Shown: piece by piece, positions 16,116-24,841 of the stretch
Layout: each line of letters starts with the position of its first letter
Position numbering within the stretch: position 1 is the first letter of the stretch
Origin: JAGWBF01 sp965116325
GTDB lineage: Bacteria > Chloroflexota > Dehalococcoidia > Lucifugimonadales > JAGWBF01
Length of the DNA stretch: 64,000 nt
Reading direction: 5' to 3'
NCBI GenBank assembly: GCA_965116325.1
Contig: OZ220675.1
Coordinates: forward strand, 496,001 to 560,000
The notes under the pieces: generated by a model
What the model was told of the DNA's origin: nothing
Database searches by the model: none
What the model saw: only the letters and a program-made list of their open reading frames with translations
Translations under genes and position numbers: made by a program

Positions 16116-16250
16116 CTTCCCCCACTTCCCTACATCGTCTCTTTTCCGCCGTTGGACCCTTCCCGGTTAATTCGAAGGAAACGAACTATACGGGCAGGTT
16201 GGCGGACCACTTGTTGGCGCATGTTCCATTGCATGCTGAGATACACATAA

Positions 16251-16280
16251 ATTATACCATCTTGGTACAGGTCATGTCGT
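16251..16280 (-). promoter_or_regulatory. gyrB promoter
   Basis: On the minus strand the sequence has a perfect -10 TATAAT (16256-16251) with TGG in front (extended -10). An ACGACA at 16280-16275 with an 18-base spacer is a 4/6 -35. It lies about 135 bases before the gyrB ATG, leaving a leader of about 125 nt in which I see no known riboswitch. Confidence 0.7.
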
Positions 16281-16354
16281 ACCTAATCAGCTTGGATTTT
16301 CTGTGGTTTTCGAGGACAAATCAGCGGTTCCAGGGGAGATGCTGAACCTGAGTG

Positions 16355-16360
16355 TATAAT
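16355..16360 (+). promoter_or_regulatory. -10 element upstream of the MFS transporter
   Basis: This is a perfect TATAAT without a good -35, 54 bases before the TTG start at 16414. Confidence 0.45.
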
Positions 16361-16413
16361 CATGCCCTGAACCCACCTGGAAACCCCTCTCATTCAGGAA
16401 GAATCGACCGTTC

Positions 16414-17715
16414 TTGAATCCGCGCTCTTGGATACCCGGGTCAGGCACAAAGAACATCTACTACGGCTGGAAGGTTGCGGCTGCATCCTGCTTCATGATG
16501 TTCTTTGCCAGCGGCATCTTCTTCAGGGGATTCTCGGTCTTCTTCGTTCCCCTGAGGGACTCTCTGCACCTGTCCAATTTCCAGACCTCCCTCGTTTTCT
16601 CCATATCCCGGGCTGAAGGAGGTCTGGAAGGCCCGGCAGCCGGCTACCTTATCGACAAGTTCGGGAACCGCCTCCTGGCAGTCGTGGGCATCATCATTGC
16701 CGGCATTGGATACCTGCTCTTTGCCAGGGTGGACGACTTCATCACCTTTGCCTTGGTGTACCTTGGCATGATCTCCCTGGGGGCCAGCGTCTCCTTTCAG
16801 CACGCCATATTCGCCGGCTTGAACATGTGGTTCATCCGCAACCGGGCATTGGCCCTGTCGCTGCTGGCTTCATCGGCCGCCTTCGGGGGAGTTGTACTTA
16901 TCCCGCTGCTCACCATAATGATCGCTCGCGCGGGCTGGGAGTGGGCAGCCTTCATTTCAGGATTGGTGTTCCTCGTAGTGGTGCTTCCTTTCTGCCTCGT
17001 CATCAAGACATCTCCCGAAAGCATGGGGCTGCTGCCCGACGGCGACTCTCCCACCCCAGGCCCTTCTCCCACAAGGGAGCGGGGGGCCTCCAGGGCCAGT
17101 CCCGCCGATTCCAGGGACTTTACTATCTCCGAGGCGCTGCATACCAGCAGCTACTGGCTGCTGCTCCTTGGCATGGTGCTGCGCCAGCTAGCAATTATGG
17201 GTATCCTGGTGAACCTGCAGCCCCTGCTTATCTGGAAGGGGGCCAGCCTCGAGACCGCCGGCTACCTGATCTCGCTGATGCTGGCCACCAATGTGGTCGC
17301 CAGGATCGCCATAGGTTGGGCTGCCGACCGGTGGCCCAAGCCCCCGATTATGACCCTCTGCTCGGCCGCCGGATCCCTGGCCTGTGTGTTGATCCTCATG
17401 GGGTCGTGGGATACATCGCCCTGGACGATCGTGCTGTACCTGATCTTTACGGGGGTCGGGGAGAGCGTTGGCATCATCGGCTGGGCGGCCCTGGGCGACT
17501 ATTTCGGGCGGCGCAAGTTCGCGACTCTAAGGGGCATCATCACCTTTTCTCAAAGTGGTGTGCTTGTAGGTTCCCCCATGTTCGTGGGGTGGTGGGCTGA
17601 CCACTCCGGAGGGAGCTACGACTTCCCCCTGCTGCTGTGCCTCATAGTCATGGGTACGGCGGCGGTCTCTTTTGCATTTATGAAGAAGCCCGTGAGGAGA
17701 AGCGATTCGGCCTAG
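16414..17715 (+). CDS. MFS transporter
   Basis: This 433-residue protein has twelve predicted membrane segments in two six-helix halves. The start of the mature sequence (NIYYGWKVAAASCFMMFF) and the loop-2 motif GYLIDKFGNRLLAVVG fit the oxalate/formate- or monocarboxylate-like MFS group. No substrate can be given. The central loop, about residues 210-230, contains PTPGPSPTRERG encoded by a repeat palindrome (see the repeat at 17046). The start is TTG with a weak ribosome site (AGGAAGAA) about ten bases upstream. Confidence 0.88.
   Translation: MNPRSWIPGSGTKNIYYGWKVAAASCFMMFFASGIFFRGFSVFFVPLRDSLHLSNFQTSLVFSISRAEGGLEGPAAGYLIDKFGNRLLAVVGIIIAGIGYLLFARVDDFITFALVYLGMISLGASVSFQHAIFAGLNMWFIRNRALALSLLASSAAFGGVVLIPLLTIMIARAGWEWAAFISGLVFLVVVLPFCLVIKTSPESMGLLPDGDSPTPGPSPTRERGASRASPADSRDFTISEALHTSSYWLLLLGMVLRQLAIMGILVNLQPLLIWKGASLETAGYLISLMLATNVVARIAIGWAADRWPKPPIMTLCSAAGSLACVLILMGSWDTSPWTIVLYLIFTGVGESVGIIGWAALGDYFGRRKFATLRGIITFSQSGVLVGSPMFVGWWADHSGGSYDFPLLLCLIVMGTAAVSFAFMKKPVRRSDSA
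17046..17087 (+). repeat. Intragenic repeat element translated within the MFS loop
   Basis: The stretch CTCCCACCCCAGGCCCTTC + TCCCACAAGGGAGCGGGG is of the 'CCCTCACCC..CCCTCTCCC..AAGGGAGAGGGG' extragenic-palindrome type. CCCTT pairs with AAGGG. It is read in frame as SPTPGPSPTRERG. A degenerate partial version, CCCCTCACCCCAACCTCTCTC, is in the spacer at 14016-14036. Confidence 0.6.
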
Positions 17716-17742
17716 TTGACACCAAGGCCCCGGGAAAGCTGC

Positions 17743-18927
17743 CTAGAGGCCGAACTTGCGGGCAGTCTGGCGGAAGCCCTCCAGGGAGCCTTCCAGCACC
17801 CGGTCCTCTACGCAGTAGGAGATACGGAAGAACCCAGGGGAACCGAAGGTGCGGCCCGGTACGGCAAGCACGTTCCAGGACTGGAGCTCCTCGGTGAAGG
17901 CGTCATCGTCGTCCACCGGGGAATTTGGGAACAGGTAGAAGGCTCCCTGGGGCTTGAAGCAGGTGTAGCCCATGCTCACCAGCTCTCCGTAGATGAAGTC
18001 CCGCTTGCGCTGGTAGTCAGCCACATCCACGCTGACCCCCTGCAGGTCCCGGACGGCGTGCTGCATCAGGGCGGGAGCGTTGACGAAGCCCAGGATGCGG
18101 TTGCAGAACGTTAGACCATCCACCAGGTCCCGACGGTCCGCATAGGCTGGGTTGACGGCGATGTGTCCGATCCTCTCACCGGGCAGGGCAAGGTCCTTGG
18201 CGTGGGAATGGACGGCCATGGATGGGCCATAGTGGGGGAACACATGGGGATAGCTCAGCCCATCGTACAGGAGCTGTCTGTATGGCTCGTCGCTGACCAG
18301 GAATATCTCGGTGCCGAAGGCGCTGCTCTTGCTCTCCAAAAGCGCACAGAGAGAGCCTATCCGCTCGGCCGAGTACACAGCTCCCGAAGGATTGTTGGGG
18401 GAGTTTATGAGCACCGCCCGGGTCCTGGGCGTTATCAGGGACTCGAGGACAGCCAGATCGGGCTGGAAGCTGTCGTCGGTGGGGGCCACTATGGCGACTC
18501 CGTCATGATTATCGACGTAGTACCGGTACTCGACGAAGTAGGGAGCGAAGAAGATGATCTCATCGCCGGGGTCGATGAGGGCTTTCAACACGACGTTCAG
18601 GGCAGCCGCAGCACCGCAGGTCATTACCACATCTTCCATGGCGAAGGGGAGGCCCGTCTCCGCCTTCAGCCCCTCGGCCACCGCCCTTCGGGTCTCTGGA
18701 TAGCCCGCATTGGGCATGTAGCGGTGCATTCCTGGGCGAGGCTCCTGGGCCAAGCCTTGCAGCACTTGCCGAAACTCGGTGGGGGGCTCGGCCACGGGGT
18801 TACCCAGTGAAAGGTCGAACACCTTGTCATCGCCGTGCTGGGCCTTGAGGGCGATACCCGCTTCGAACATCTTGCGGATGGCGCTCCCCTCCTCCGCGAG
18901 CCCTCGGATCTTGGATGAAATTGCCAT
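17743..18927 (-). CDS. Class I/II PLP-dependent aminotransferase
   Basis: The 394-residue protein has a class I aminotransferase fold. It has SLGNPVAEPP near the N-terminus and the substrate/PLP stretch NSPNNPSGAVYSAE. The PLP lysine lies in SHAKDLALPGERIGH, and a later FRISYCVED contains the Arg that binds the substrate carboxylate. It resembles aspartate/other aminotransferases; the amino donor is uncertain and it need not be IlvE, which the neighbouring operon lacks. ATG 18927 has an AGAGGGA ribosome site; upstream codons to 18954 are not conserved-looking. Confidence 0.9.
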   Translation of the reverse strand: MAISSKIRGLAEEGSAIRKMFEAGIALKAQHGDDKVFDLSLGNPVAEPPTEFRQVLQGLAQEPRPGMHRYMPNAGYPETRRAVAEGLKAETGLPFAMEDVVMTCGAAAALNVVLKALIDPGDEIIFFAPYFVEYRYYVDNHDGVAIVAPTDDSFQPDLAVLESLITPRTRAVLINSPNNPSGAVYSAERIGSLCALLESKSSAFGTEIFLVSDEPYRQLLYDGLSYPHVFPHYGPSMAVHSHAKDLALPGERIGHIAVNPAYADRRDLVDGLTFCNRILGFVNAPALMQHAVRDLQGVSVDVADYQRKRDFIYGELVSMGYTCFKPQGAFYLFPNSPVDDDDAFTEELQSWNVLAVPGRTFGSPGFFRISYCVEDRVLEGSLEGFRQTARKFGL

Positions 18928-18940
18928 ACGTCCCTCTGCT

Positions 18941-19531
18941 TTACGGGGATTCACCGCCGACAGTCATCAGGAGGTGATTTCGGGTTTCGACGGACACAGG
19001 GTGCACCAAGCTTCCCTGCTGGAAGAGGGCGGTCAACTCGCGTCCAAGGAAGTCCAGCACCGCCTTATCCAAGCTGCTTTCCGCCAGCTCGGCGAGCTGG
19101 GGCAGGTAGGGATAGCGGTCGATCTTCCTTGGGTCCAGCTTGTCGGACAGGAAGACCACCTTGCCTGCCGCATCTAATCCGGGATGGGCGGTGCTGTGCC
19201 AGTAGACTGCTTCGTGGATCGTGTCGTCGTCCAGCCCCTCCTCCTGTCGCAGCATCTCGGCGGCCACCGGGCCGTGGAGGAGAATGGGCACCTGCTCTTC
19301 CACCGCATGAACAGGCACCTTGAGCTTCTTTGCCAGCTTGAGCAGGTCTTCGCCCTTCATGGCCCGGGCGAGGTCATGGGCCAAAGCTCCCAGCTTGGTC
19401 GTCTCTTCATCGATGCCATGGTGCCTTGACAGATGCTCGGCCACAGACACCACGCGGGATATGTGTTGCTGCAGGCCCCTGGGCAGAAGGCTCACCTTCT
19501 GCTCCAGCAGGTCCTGTAGGCCGGCCGTCAA
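18941..19531 (-). CDS. HD-domain phosphohydrolase (YqeK-like)
   Basis: This 196-residue protein fits the YqeK family of HD hydrolases that cleave diadenosine tetraphosphate. It has RVVSVAEHLSRHHGI, the HD motif ALAHDLARAM, LLHGPVAAEML, and a C-terminal VVFLSDKLDPRKIDR. It begins with TTG, whose TTGA overlaps the stop of the HIT-family gene, so translation is coupled. Ap4A turnover would suit a neighbour of an HIT-domain nucleotide hydrolase, but the substrate is inferred. Confidence 0.85.
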   Translation of the reverse strand: MTAGLQDLLEQKVSLLPRGLQQHISRVVSVAEHLSRHHGIDEETTKLGALAHDLARAMKGEDLLKLAKKLKVPVHAVEEQVPILLHGPVAAEMLRQEEGLDDDTIHEAVYWHSTAHPGLDAAGKVVFLSDKLDPRKIDRYPYLPQLAELAESSLDKAVLDFLGRELTALFQQGSLVHPVSVETRNHLLMTVGGESP

Positions 19532-19887
19532 TTCCGGTTGTTGCCCAGAGGAAGAAGCTGTTCGCCGCCAAGGAGGTGCACATGGGTGTGGTCAACCGTC
19601 TGGCCTGCGTCCGACCCTTGGTTGACCACCAGGCGGTAACCGCTGACTGTCACTTCCTCCCGCCGCGCCATCTCTTCCGCCACAAGGAATATGTGGCCCA
19701 TCATCTGCTCCTGGCCAGGGCCGACGTAGGCCAGGGAGGCCATGTGGTGCAGGGGCAGGATAAGCAGGTGCACCGGGGCTTGGGGCTGAATATCCCTGAT
19801 AACGAAGACGCGCTCGTCCCGGTAGAGGACCGCCCCCGGCGGCTCCTCCCTTGCTATCCTGCAGAAGATGCAGTCTCTAGATGCCAT
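19528..19887 (-). CDS. HIT-family nucleotide hydrolase
   Basis: This 119-residue histidine-triad protein begins MASRDCIFCRIAREEPPGAV and ends with the catalytic triad stretch QTVDHTHVHLLGGEQL. HIT proteins hydrolyse nucleotide phosphoramidates and adenylates. ATG 19887 is preferred, because the longer frame to 19932 would overlap the RidA stop. It lies between ridA (8-base gap) and the YqeK-like gene (overlapping). Confidence 0.93.
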   Translation of the reverse strand: MASRDCIFCRIAREEPPGAVLYRDERVFVIRDIQPQAPVHLLILPLHHMASLAYVGPGQEQMMGHIFLVAEEMARREEVTVSGYRLVVNQGSDAGQTVDHTHVHLLGGEQLLPLGNNRN

Positions 19888-19895
19888 GCCTCCTC

Positions 19896-20354
19896 CTACG
19901 CTACCTCGACCACCATCTCCACTTCGATGCACGAGTTCCCGGCGGGGCAGGCAATCCCCACTGCCGAGCGGGCGTGCAGGCCCTTTTCCCCGTACAGCTC
20001 GACCAGGACATCGGATGCGCCGTTGGCTACGCTGGGGGCATCATAGAAGTCATCCGCTGTGTTCACCATGCACAGGAGCTTCACGATCTGAGTCACGTTG
20101 TCCAGGTCACCGATGCACTCCTTGACAGAGGCCAGCAGGTTAATGGCGGACTGGCGGGCGCCCTGGTAGCCCTCTTCCACGGTGACGTCCCGTCCCACCT
20201 TTCCTTCGATTCTCCGGCCATCCGGGAAAGTGGCGGTACTTCCCGAAACATAGACGATGTTTCCGGTGCGTTTCGCGTACACCCGGTTGGAGCGCACAGG
20301 TCGGTTGGTGGGCATTTCCATGCCAAGCTCTTCCATCTTCTTTTCGATTTGCAT
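19896..20354 (-). CDS. RidA family (YjgF/imine deaminase-like) protein
   Basis: RidA proteins form trimers and hydrolyse reactive imines released by PLP enzymes. The 152-residue protein has GNIVYVSGSTATFPDGR, then NLLASVKECIGDLDNVTQIVKLLCMVN, and the C-terminal GLHARSAVGIACPAGNSCIEVEMV. That last stretch keeps the Arg and Glu of the active site. The presence of a PLP aminotransferase in the same run of genes fits such a role. It is somewhat longer than the usual 125-130 residues because of the N-terminal segment. Confidence 0.92.
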   Translation of the reverse strand: MQIEKKMEELGMEMPTNRPVRSNRVYAKRTGNIVYVSGSTATFPDGRRIEGKVGRDVTVEEGYQGARQSAINLLASVKECIGDLDNVTQIVKLLCMVNTADDFYDAPSVANGASDVLVELYGEKGLHARSAVGIACPAGNSCIEVEMVVEVA

Positions 20355-20376
20355 TTACAATTTCCTTTCCTTGGAG

Positions 20377-21510
20377 CTAGAGGCCCAATGCCTGGCCAAC
20401 CAGCTCCTCATGGTATCCCGGACCTCCGTAAAGGGACTCCTGGGCCTTTGCCCTACGGGTGTACAGCTGCAGGTCGTGGTCCCAAGTGAAGCCGATGGCC
20501 CCGTGACACTGGTGGGCCAGGGAGCACACCCTTTGGTAGGAACGGCTGATCCAGGCCTTGGCCATGGAAACCTCCAGGTCCGAAGGCCCCTCCTCGGTGA
20601 GCTTCCAGGCAGCCTGGTGGGCAACGTAACGACAGCACTCGACCTCAGTAGCCATGTTGGCGCAGTGGTGCTGCACCGCCTGGAAGCTGCCCACGGGGCG
20701 TCCGAACTGCACCCGTTGCTTGGCGTACCCGACAGTCAGGTCCAGCACCGCCTCTGCGCCCCCCATCATCTCCAGGGACTTGGCTACCGTTGCTCTCTTC
20801 AAGGTGCGCTCCAGCAAGGGCCACCCCTTGCCTTCCTGACCCAAGAGCGCGGCCTCGGGCACGCTTACGCCCGTAAAGGTCACCTCGCATTGCTTGTCGC
20901 CCGCCAGGTTGCGCATGGGCCTGATCCCAATACCCGCTGCGCTGGACGGCACCAGGAAACAGCTTATGCCCTCGGCAGGGTCTGAGGCTTCCGACGTCCG
21001 AGCAGCAACCAGGAACAGGTCGGCGATCTGGCCGTCGGGTACGAACAGCTTGGTACCGTCTATTACGAACCCATCGCCGGACCTGCGGGCTTGGGCTTCC
21101 ACGCCCCAGGGCTCATAGGTTGCGCCGGCTTCCACCAAGGCCAAGGTCAGGGTGATCTGGCCTTCGCATATGGACGGGATGTACTCGCGTTTCTGGTCCT
21201 CGGTACCCCCATCCAGAATGGTCAGGCCTCCCAGAACGACGGTGGAAAAGAAGGGACCGGGCAGCAGCGCCCTCCCCATTTCCTCCAGCAGAACAGCCAG
21301 GTCCATGAAGTCCCCGCCCGTGCCTCCATGCCCCTCGGGAAAGGCGACGCCGCACCATCCCAAGGCCGCCATCTGGCCCCATAGCTGCTCAGGATGGCCC
21401 CGCTCATCCTCTTCCATCTGGCGCACCAGGGCCGGGGGGCATTCACTCTCCAGGAACTCCCGGGCGCTGCTCTTCAGCATCTGCTGGGTTTCGGTAAGTC
21501 CTAGGTCCAT
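20377..21510 (-). CDS. Acyl-CoA dehydrogenase
   Basis: This 377-residue flavoprotein has the ACAD fold. The N-terminal helical domain is MDLGLTETQQMLKSSAREFLESE, the middle beta domain has the FAD-binding ITLALVEAGA to GFVIDGTKLFVPDG, and the C-terminal helical domain carries YAKQRVQFGRPVGSFQAVQHH. The catalytic base is not certain from the sequence. The substrate chain cannot be assigned; the low similarity to the short-chain specific groups points to an atypical, possibly aromatic or long-chain CoA thioester. It is followed by ridA 22 bases downstream on the same strand. Confidence 0.9.
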   Translation of the reverse strand: MDLGLTETQQMLKSSAREFLESECPPALVRQMEEDERGHPEQLWGQMAALGWCGVAFPEGHGGTGGDFMDLAVLLEEMGRALLPGPFFSTVVLGGLTILDGGTEDQKREYIPSICEGQITLTLALVEAGATYEPWGVEAQARRSGDGFVIDGTKLFVPDGQIADLFLVAARTSEASDPAEGISCFLVPSSAAGIGIRPMRNLAGDKQCEVTFTGVSVPEAALLGQEGKGWPLLERTLKRATVAKSLEMMGGAEAVLDLTVGYAKQRVQFGRPVGSFQAVQHHCANMATEVECCRYVAHQAAWKLTEEGPSDLEVSMAKAWISRSYQRVCSLAHQCHGAIGFTWDHDLQLYTRRAKAQESLYGGPGYHEELVGQALGL

Positions 21511-21539
21511 GGATCTCTCCTCACCTGCTCAGCCGGCCT

Positions 21540-21902
21540 TTACCTTGCATCCTTGTCGTTTTGCCAAAGACCCAAGGGATTGCCCTCGGTGTCCACGCAC
21601 TGGGCGTTGTAGCCAACGTAAGGGATGGCAGTCTTCCCTACGACAACCCTGCCCCCCAGCTCGCTCACCCTCGCCAGCGCTTCATCGATGGAGTCCACGG
21701 TGTAGTAATTGATATTGCCCTGGTGCGGGCCCGACCTTTGTATCAATCCCCCCAGAGCATCCCCTTCGGGGGCGCGGATCACCCAGTACTCCATGTCGGG
21801 CACCGGGACCTTCTTGAAAGACCAGCCGAATAGGCCTCCGTAGAAATTCTCGGCCCGTTCGGGCTCGCTAATGGCTATATCGAAGTGCACCTCTTGCGGC
21901 AT
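21540..21902 (-). CDS. VOC-family (glyoxalase-like) protein
   Basis: This 120-residue single-domain protein has the vicinal oxygen chelate fold: MPQEVHFDIAISEPERAENFYGGLFGW with the first metal-type His, then VDSIDEALARVSELGGRVVVGKTAIPYVGYNAQCVDTEGNPLGL. The family includes lyases, isomerases and dioxygenases, and often acts as an antibiotic or metabolite-binding protein. No substrate can be inferred. It lies between two acyl-CoA dehydrogenases. Confidence 0.88.
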   Translation of the reverse strand: MPQEVHFDIAISEPERAENFYGGLFGWSFKKVPVPDMEYWVIRAPEGDALGGLIQRSGPHQGNINYYTVDSIDEALARVSELGGRVVVGKTAIPYVGYNAQCVDTEGNPLGLWQNDKDAR

Positions 21903-22028
21903 CGCTGTCCTCCCTGCGGGTCTATGCTTTTGAGTATCTTGGGGGGCTCCCGCCCTTCCGAGGGAATCTGCCCCGCCATACAGTAACGCTTGGGCTACCG
22001 GGAGCGGGATGGCCGAGACGCTTGCTTG

Positions 22029-23204
22029 TTATCCTCGAGGCAGGCCCAAGCCCCTGGATGCGATAATGTTGCGCTGAACCTCCGACGTACCCGCAGCCAC
22101 GGTGTGGGAGAAGGAGTGCATCCAGTCCTCGGGCACACGGCCCTTGATGGGGGCCCACGCCTCTCCGTCGCGGAGCTGTCCGTAAAGGCCCAGGATCTCC
22201 AGGCATGATGAAGTAACCCGCTGCAAGGTCTCGGAGCCGAACACCTTGCTCATGGATGCCTCTTTGTTGGGCACCAGCCCCTCTCCCTGCATCCACGCCA
22301 CGCCGTATGCAAGGAGCCTGGCTGTCTCCGATTCGATGTAACGGTCGATTAGCAGGTTGCGGACGCGGGGGTCCGACGCCAGCGTTCCCCCCTTGTTCCG
22401 GGTGTTCTTCACATGCTCGGTCACATCTGACAAGATGCGCCGGGATATGGCGGAGTAGTCGATCCCTGACCGCTCGAAGTCCAGGAGGGTAACGCCAACG
22501 TACCAGCCCCTGTTCTCCTCTCCGACCAGGTTACGCTTGGGGACGCGCACGTTGTCGAAGAACACCTGGTTGAAGTCATGACCGCCGGTCATGTTGTGGA
22601 CGGGCTGCACGGTGACGCCGGGAGTCTTCATGTCAACCAGGATGAAGCTGATGCCCCGGTGCTTGGGAGCGTCGGTGTCGGTGCGGGCCAGGAGCATGAT
22701 CCAATCGGCCCTGTGGGCCATGGTCGTCCAGATCTTGCTGCCGTTGATGACGTAGTCGTCGCCATCGGCCACCGCCCGCGTCTGCAGGGAGGCCAGGTCT
22801 GAGCCTGATCCCGGTTCGCTGTAGCCCTGGCACCACTGCACCTCTCCCTTTGCCACGGGAAGGAGAAACTCCTTCTTCTGCTCTTCGGTGCCGTAGATCA
22901 TCAGGGTAGGGGCGAGCATTCGCACGCCGAAGATGTCCCTTCCCGGCGCCCGGTTGTAGGACATCTCCTCGTTGAACAGGGCCGAACGAACGGGAGAGAC
23001 CCCCTGCCCGCCGTACTCTTCGGGCCAGTGCATGGTCAGCCAGCCCTTGTCGGCCATCTTCCCACGCAGAGTTTTGGTGAAGTCCCAATCATCGTCCTCC
23101 GCCCAACGCCCCCTTCCCTCCCATCCTGGAGGCAGTTCTTCACCTAGGAACTGCAGAAGCGAGGTTCGGAAGTCTTCGTCGGCGGCGGATAACCGGAAGT
23201 CCAT
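22029..23204 (-). CDS. Acyl-CoA dehydrogenase
   Basis: This second 391-residue ACAD is distinct from the one at 20377. It has MDFRLSAADEDFRTSLLQFL, WCQGYSEPGSGSDLASLQTRA with the flavin-binding loop, VINGSKIWTTMAHRADWI, and the C-terminal domain ending GTSEVQRNIIASRGLGLPR. It is a full-length member of the medium-chain or isovaleryl-type superfamily, but the chain length is unknown. No electron-transfer flavoprotein gene is in the window. Confidence 0.9.
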   Translation of the reverse strand: MDFRLSAADEDFRTSLLQFLGEELPPGWEGRGRWAEDDDWDFTKTLRGKMADKGWLTMHWPEEYGGQGVSPVRSALFNEEMSYNRAPGRDIFGVRMLAPTLMIYGTEEQKKEFLLPVAKGEVQWCQGYSEPGSGSDLASLQTRAVADGDDYVINGSKIWTTMAHRADWIMLLARTDTDAPKHRGISFILVDMKTPGVTVQPVHNMTGGHDFNQVFFDNVRVPKRNLVGEENRGWYVGVTLLDFERSGIDYSAISRRILSDVTEHVKNTRNKGGTLASDPRVRNLLIDRYIESETARLLAYGVAWMQGEGLVPNKEASMSKVFGSETLQRVTSSCLEILGLYGQLRDGEAWAPIKGRVPEDWMHSFSHTVAAGTSEVQRNIIASRGLGLPRG

Positions 23205-23265
23205 GGTGTTGCGCCTCCTGGAGTCGAAGGGAGGGGTGTAGCCGGCATAGGGCCGGCGATGCTAG

Positions 23266-23502
23266 CTAACTGCCGACTGCCACACAGGTGACAGTGCGCA
23301 CCACACCGCTGATGGTGTGGATCTTTTCCGTAACCAGGGATCCCATCACATTTATATCGGGCGTGTCTATCACAGCGATCACATCGTAAGGGCCGGTAAC
23401 TACGTTGACCGACTGCATACCACCAACGCTGTTCAGCACATCGGCAACTTCACGGGTCTTGCCTACGGCGGTCTCGATCAAGATGAATGCCTTGGTTGCC
23501 AC
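23266..23502 (-). CDS. Stand-alone Lrp/AsnC ligand-binding (RAM) domain protein
   Basis: This 78-residue protein is a stand-alone ligand-binding domain without the DNA-binding helix-turn-helix. It reads VATKAFILIETAVGKTREVADVLN and ends in VVRTVTCVAVG, the RAM beta-alpha-beta pattern of Lrp/AsnC. It would bind amino acids or form mixed oligomers with full-length Lrp proteins. GTG 23502 was chosen because AAGGAGGT stands five to seven bases upstream; the open frame to 23619 is not conserved-looking. Confidence 0.85.
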   Translation of the reverse strand: MATKAFILIETAVGKTREVADVLNSVGGMQSVNVVTGPYDVIAVIDTPDINVMGSLVTEKIHTISGVVRTVTCVAVGS

Positions 23503-23636
23503 ACCTGACCTCCTTCGAAGAGCTGCCCCCAGGCATGTTGCCTTCTTTGCGCAGGAAGCCACGGCAGCAGGTTCGGGAAGATTTCCCAACATGATAAGGC
23601 GCGGGTAATAGGGTGTCAATCAGCTTGCCAGGGCGG

Positions 23637-23645
23637 TGATATAAT
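23637..23645 (+). promoter_or_regulatory. Extended -10 promoter element of rsmG
   Basis: TGATATAAT is a perfect -10 with the TGn extension, 19 bases before the ATG at 23664. The implied leader is only about 12 nt, so the transcript is nearly leaderless. Confidence 0.65.
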
Positions 23646-23663
23646 GCCGACCGGACGGTGCAT

Positions 23664-24380
23664 ATGGACCTGCTGCGAGATGGCGCCAGCCGCCTCGGAC
23701 TCTCCCTTACTGCGAGACAGGAAGAGCAGTTCGCCCTCTATTGCCGGGAGCTGCTGGCCTGGAACCTCAAGGTGAACCTGACGGCCATCGTTGAGTACGA
23801 GGAGGTTCAGGTGAAGCACTTCCTCGATTCCCTGACTCCTTGTCTCGCGGTACATGATCGCCTCTCCCAGGGCGGGTCCCTCCTGGATGTGGGCGCGGGA
23901 GGAGGCTTTCCCGGAATCCCCCTTAAGATTGCTTATCCCAGCATCAGCCTCACCTTGATGGATTCGGTCGGCAAGAAGGGCGCCTTCCTTGAGCACATCA
24001 TCTCCGACCTTGGGCTGGATGACACCAGTATTTATATCGGGCGGGCAGAATACGGCGCCAAGAAACCCCACCTCCGGGAGGCCTTCGATGTGGTGGTGTC
24101 CAGGGGGGTTGCGCCGATGCGCGTCTTGATGGAGCTAACCCTGCCTTACTGCGCTCCAGGCGGAGTAGCGGCGGTGCAGAAAAAGGGCGACATCGAACCG
24201 GAGGTGAGCAGCTCCCAGCAAGCCATTGATGTGCTGGGAGGAAAGCTTCGCCAGGTTATTCCGGTGAAGGGGATCGAAGGCTTGGAAGACGACCGCGTTG
24301 TAGTAGCGGTGGACAAGGTATCCCCTACACCGCCCAAGTACCCCAGGCGTCCTGGGCTGCCCCAGAAGCACCCTCTTTAG
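23664..24380 (+). CDS. rsmG: 16S rRNA (guanine-527-N7) methyltransferase RsmG
   Basis: RsmG (GidB) methylates G527 of 16S rRNA. The 238-residue protein has the SAM-binding core LLDVGAGGGFPGIPLKIAYP and LMDSVGKKGAFLEHI, with FDVVVSRGVAPM and a C-terminal AVQKKGDIEPEV stretch. An N-terminal helical region precedes it. Another start, GTG 23658, is two codons upstream. A short Pro-rich tail (SPTPPKYPRRPGLPQKHPL) is unusual. Confidence 0.95.
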   Translation: MDLLRDGASRLGLSLTARQEEQFALYCRELLAWNLKVNLTAIVEYEEVQVKHFLDSLTPCLAVHDRLSQGGSLLDVGAGGGFPGIPLKIAYPSISLTLMDSVGKKGAFLEHIISDLGLDDTSIYIGRAEYGAKKPHLREAFDVVVSRGVAPMRVLMELTLPYCAPGGVAAVQKKGDIEPEVSSSQQAIDVLGGKLRQVIPVKGIEGLEDDRVVVAVDKVSPTPPKYPRRPGLPQKHPL

Positions 24381-24410
24381 CCAGATCCCCTAAGGTAATC
24401 CAAGCACACT

Positions 24411-24788
24411 ATGCCGCTTTACACTGCCAGCTTCTACGACCCCCAGGACTGGGTCGGCCAGCCCTTCCGGATATCCCGCGGGCATCCCCGGGGCAGGAAA
24501 GTGCAATGGGGCACCCTCCCCTTCTTCTTTCCAGAACGGGCCTTGGTACGGGCATATAGAGGCGGCGAGATCGACTTTACGGACTACACGCCAATTTACC
24601 TGGACCATTTGGACCGGACCTATGAAACCAGCGACGCCATGGGCCGATGGATTCATGAGGACATGCCTAAACTGGAAGACTTTACCCTGCTGTGCTTCGA
24701 GAGGTTCGATGCCCCCTGCCACAGGAGGCTGCTGGCAGGTTGGCTGGCAGGGAAGTGCCCGGACCTGCAGATAGGCTGGGCCAGGTAG
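24411..24788 (+). CDS. DUF488-family protein
   Basis: This 125-residue protein fits DUF488. It has FRISRGHPRGRKVQWGTLPFFFPE and FTLLCFERFDAPCHRRLLAGWL, where a Cys and a CHR motif are characteristic. The function of DUF488 is unknown; the paired Cys residues suggest metal or substrate binding. It follows rsmG by 30 bases in the same direction and is likely co-transcribed. Confidence 0.8.
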   Translation: MPLYTASFYDPQDWVGQPFRISRGHPRGRKVQWGTLPFFFPERALVRAYRGGEIDFTDYTPIYLDHLDRTYETSDAMGRWIHEDMPKLEDFTLLCFERFDAPCHRRLLAGWLAGKCPDLQIGWAR

Positions 24789-24841
24789 GCGTTGCATATT
24801 GCTGGCTGGGAATCACACTGTGGATATATCTAAGGAACTGC

